Origin: Trichoplax sp. H2
Taxonomy: Eukaryota > Placozoa > Uniplacotomia > Trichoplacea
Direction of reading: 5' to 3'
Assembly: GCA_003344405.1 (NCBI GenBank)
Contig: NOWV01000020.1
Span: forward strand, 248,001-312,000
DNA: 64,000 nucleotides
The stretch's first letter is position 1, and each line of letters opens with the position of its first letter. Shown in pieces: positions 62,599 to 64,000 of the stretch. The notes beneath the pieces are model-generated. The model was not told the origin of the DNA. It worked only from the letters and a program-made list of their open reading frames with translations, and did no database searches. The translations under genes were made by a program, and so were the position numbers.

Positions 62599-64000
62599 GC
62601 TGCGTCAGTTTTTTAAAATGAAAAAATTGGCGATAGTGTCAGTAGTACTAGGCTTTACTGTACAAATGTACCTATAAAGCGATAAGTACACTCAATTTGG
62701 ACTGTATTTTTGTATGTTGATTCTGTACGATAAGTAAGTATTCATGTAATTCGTATGTTGCGAAAGAGTTTTTGCACAAGTCGCAAGCAAGATTCTATAA
62801 TAATCTAATTAAAAATTGCAACTATAAAACGTTAGGTTGCGTCCGACGATATCATCGCCTTCAGATTTATGTCTATTTGAAAAATTGTATTTATTTCATT
62901 ATAGCGATGATTACTGTTTTTGTTTATTTGTGGCTAAAGTATTTGCGTTTCGGAAGCCACCTATGCTGCGAGTTGGCTAAATTTCGATAGGGATTATCAT
63001 GGGGGTAAATATAATCTTTCGTACAACTATGGGGCTTGTAGCACTGCTTTACTATCAGCTCATACTTTTAAAACACTGTACAGTCGAAATAATATTAACA
63101 TTGTCACTGTATACGTAACTAAGTTGTGATATAAAAAAATTAACTGATTACAAAACTTTTGTTTCCTTTACTAGATTTGTAAAGAATTTTAGTAACGGTT
63201 ATAACTGAATTTCCTTAGTAACAAACTTTAAACAAAAATCACGCTTTTTGCTCAGTATCAGTTATTTCAGCTATTTTAGTCAAAGTAAAGAAATTGTCTG
63301 ATTTATTGTCTAATATTTACCAGTATTGTTTATGAACGAATTGTTTTGACACTTATGTTTATAATCATATGCTTTCTGGAACTTGCACCAACAACTATTA
63401 CGACTCAAATTTTAAGTATGCAAGCTTGTATATTTATTTCATTCTGAAATACTGTACTATAGTTACGGTATTTTAATAATTTTTTTAAGGCAAATCATTT
63501 CAAAGAATCAAAAATATTACGTACATATATATATATATATATAAATGTACACTAAATCAGCGGACAAATAAAAATGAAGAAAATGGAAAGTTAAATTGAT
63601 AATTGGATTAATAATGTGCTTGTAGATCCTTTCAGTATGCAATTAAAGTTATTCGTAAACATGGTAGGAGTGCATAGTTACGTGTCTACAAGACAAGAAC
63701 ATAATAAATAGATTTGTAATGCCATTCCACTTAGAAGTACGTTCGATACTAACTTAGCGACTATTTTAATACCAATTTGAGTAATCCTGATATAAACATT
63801 GGCTTAAAATTTAGCGTGAAAGATCATAGTTTCAACTAATCATTTACGAGATTATATCTGTAAAAGTAAAAGAGCCCCCGGTTTAGTAATCAATTCAGCT
63901 ACGTTACCGTATAATACACCTTAAATGTTCATCTACTTTTTAGTTCGGTTGGATAATATTATACAAGTAAAAATTTTAAGCTACTTTCAATTTTCTCACC
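62599..64000. other. Gene-free 3' flank with a TA microsatellite
   Basis: Downstream of ATG13. An (AT)n run of about ten units lies at about 63524-63543, and AATAAA hexamers near 63568 and 63706. Short frames such as 62772-62990 are AT-driven. No gene recognised up to the window end. Confidence 0.5.

Overview
This is a eukaryotic, AT-rich draft-scaffold window with two 20-base N gaps. Its protein-coding genes are broken into many short exons with GT-AG introns, mostly tens to a few hundred bases long. The gene content is animal: an AP-2 alpha-adaptin, a multi-TOG XMAP215/CKAP5, an AMBRA1 and a HORMA+LIR ATG13. Exon-dense genes, short introns and metazoan-type genes in an AT-rich sequence suggest an early-branching animal. 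A placozoan (Trichoplax/Hoilungia type) is my best guess, but that is inference. I read exon by exon on both strands; every proposed splice junction was checked for phase, and each recognised gene gives one continuous open reading frame.

Layout, left to right. 1936-5941 (+): two-exon coiled-coil protein with seven F-x-x-W motifs at a 43-residue period. 5942-10820: gene-free, holding a hairpin and a ~174-bp tandem array. 10821-15409 (+): compact AMBRA1-like protein, 10 exons. 15410-18024: gene-free, GTAC-palindrome-rich, with a ~200-bp tandem repeat. 18025-25019 (+): AP-2 complex alpha subunit, 26 exons, 950 aa. 26204-27263 (-): unrecognised 102-aa single-pass membrane protein, 3 exons. 27264-30037: gene-free. 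30038-31092 (+): ribosomal protein uS9/RPS16, 5 exons. 32060-35859 (-): prostaglandin reductase 3/ZADH2-type oxidoreductase, 10 exons, with a foreign exon-like fragment on the opposite strand of its first intron. 36958-39615: minisatellite and 1,028-bp duplication complex containing both assembly gaps. 39673-50947 (-): CKAP5/XMAP215, 49 exons, about 1,993 aa. 50948-57263: gene-free, with three further tandem repeat families. 57264-62598 (+): ATG13, 15 exons, 459 aa. 62599-64000: no gene seen.

Functional links. AMBRA1 and ATG13 both act at autophagy initiation, around the ULK1 complex. CKAP5 is a microtubule polymerase, AP2A an endocytic clathrin adaptor, RPS16 a small-subunit ribosomal protein and PTGR3 an NADPH-dependent reductase. 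The most notable large-scale point is that AMBRA1, ATG13 and CKAP5 are also close neighbours in human 11p11.2, so the window appears to preserve an ancient animal microsynteny block.
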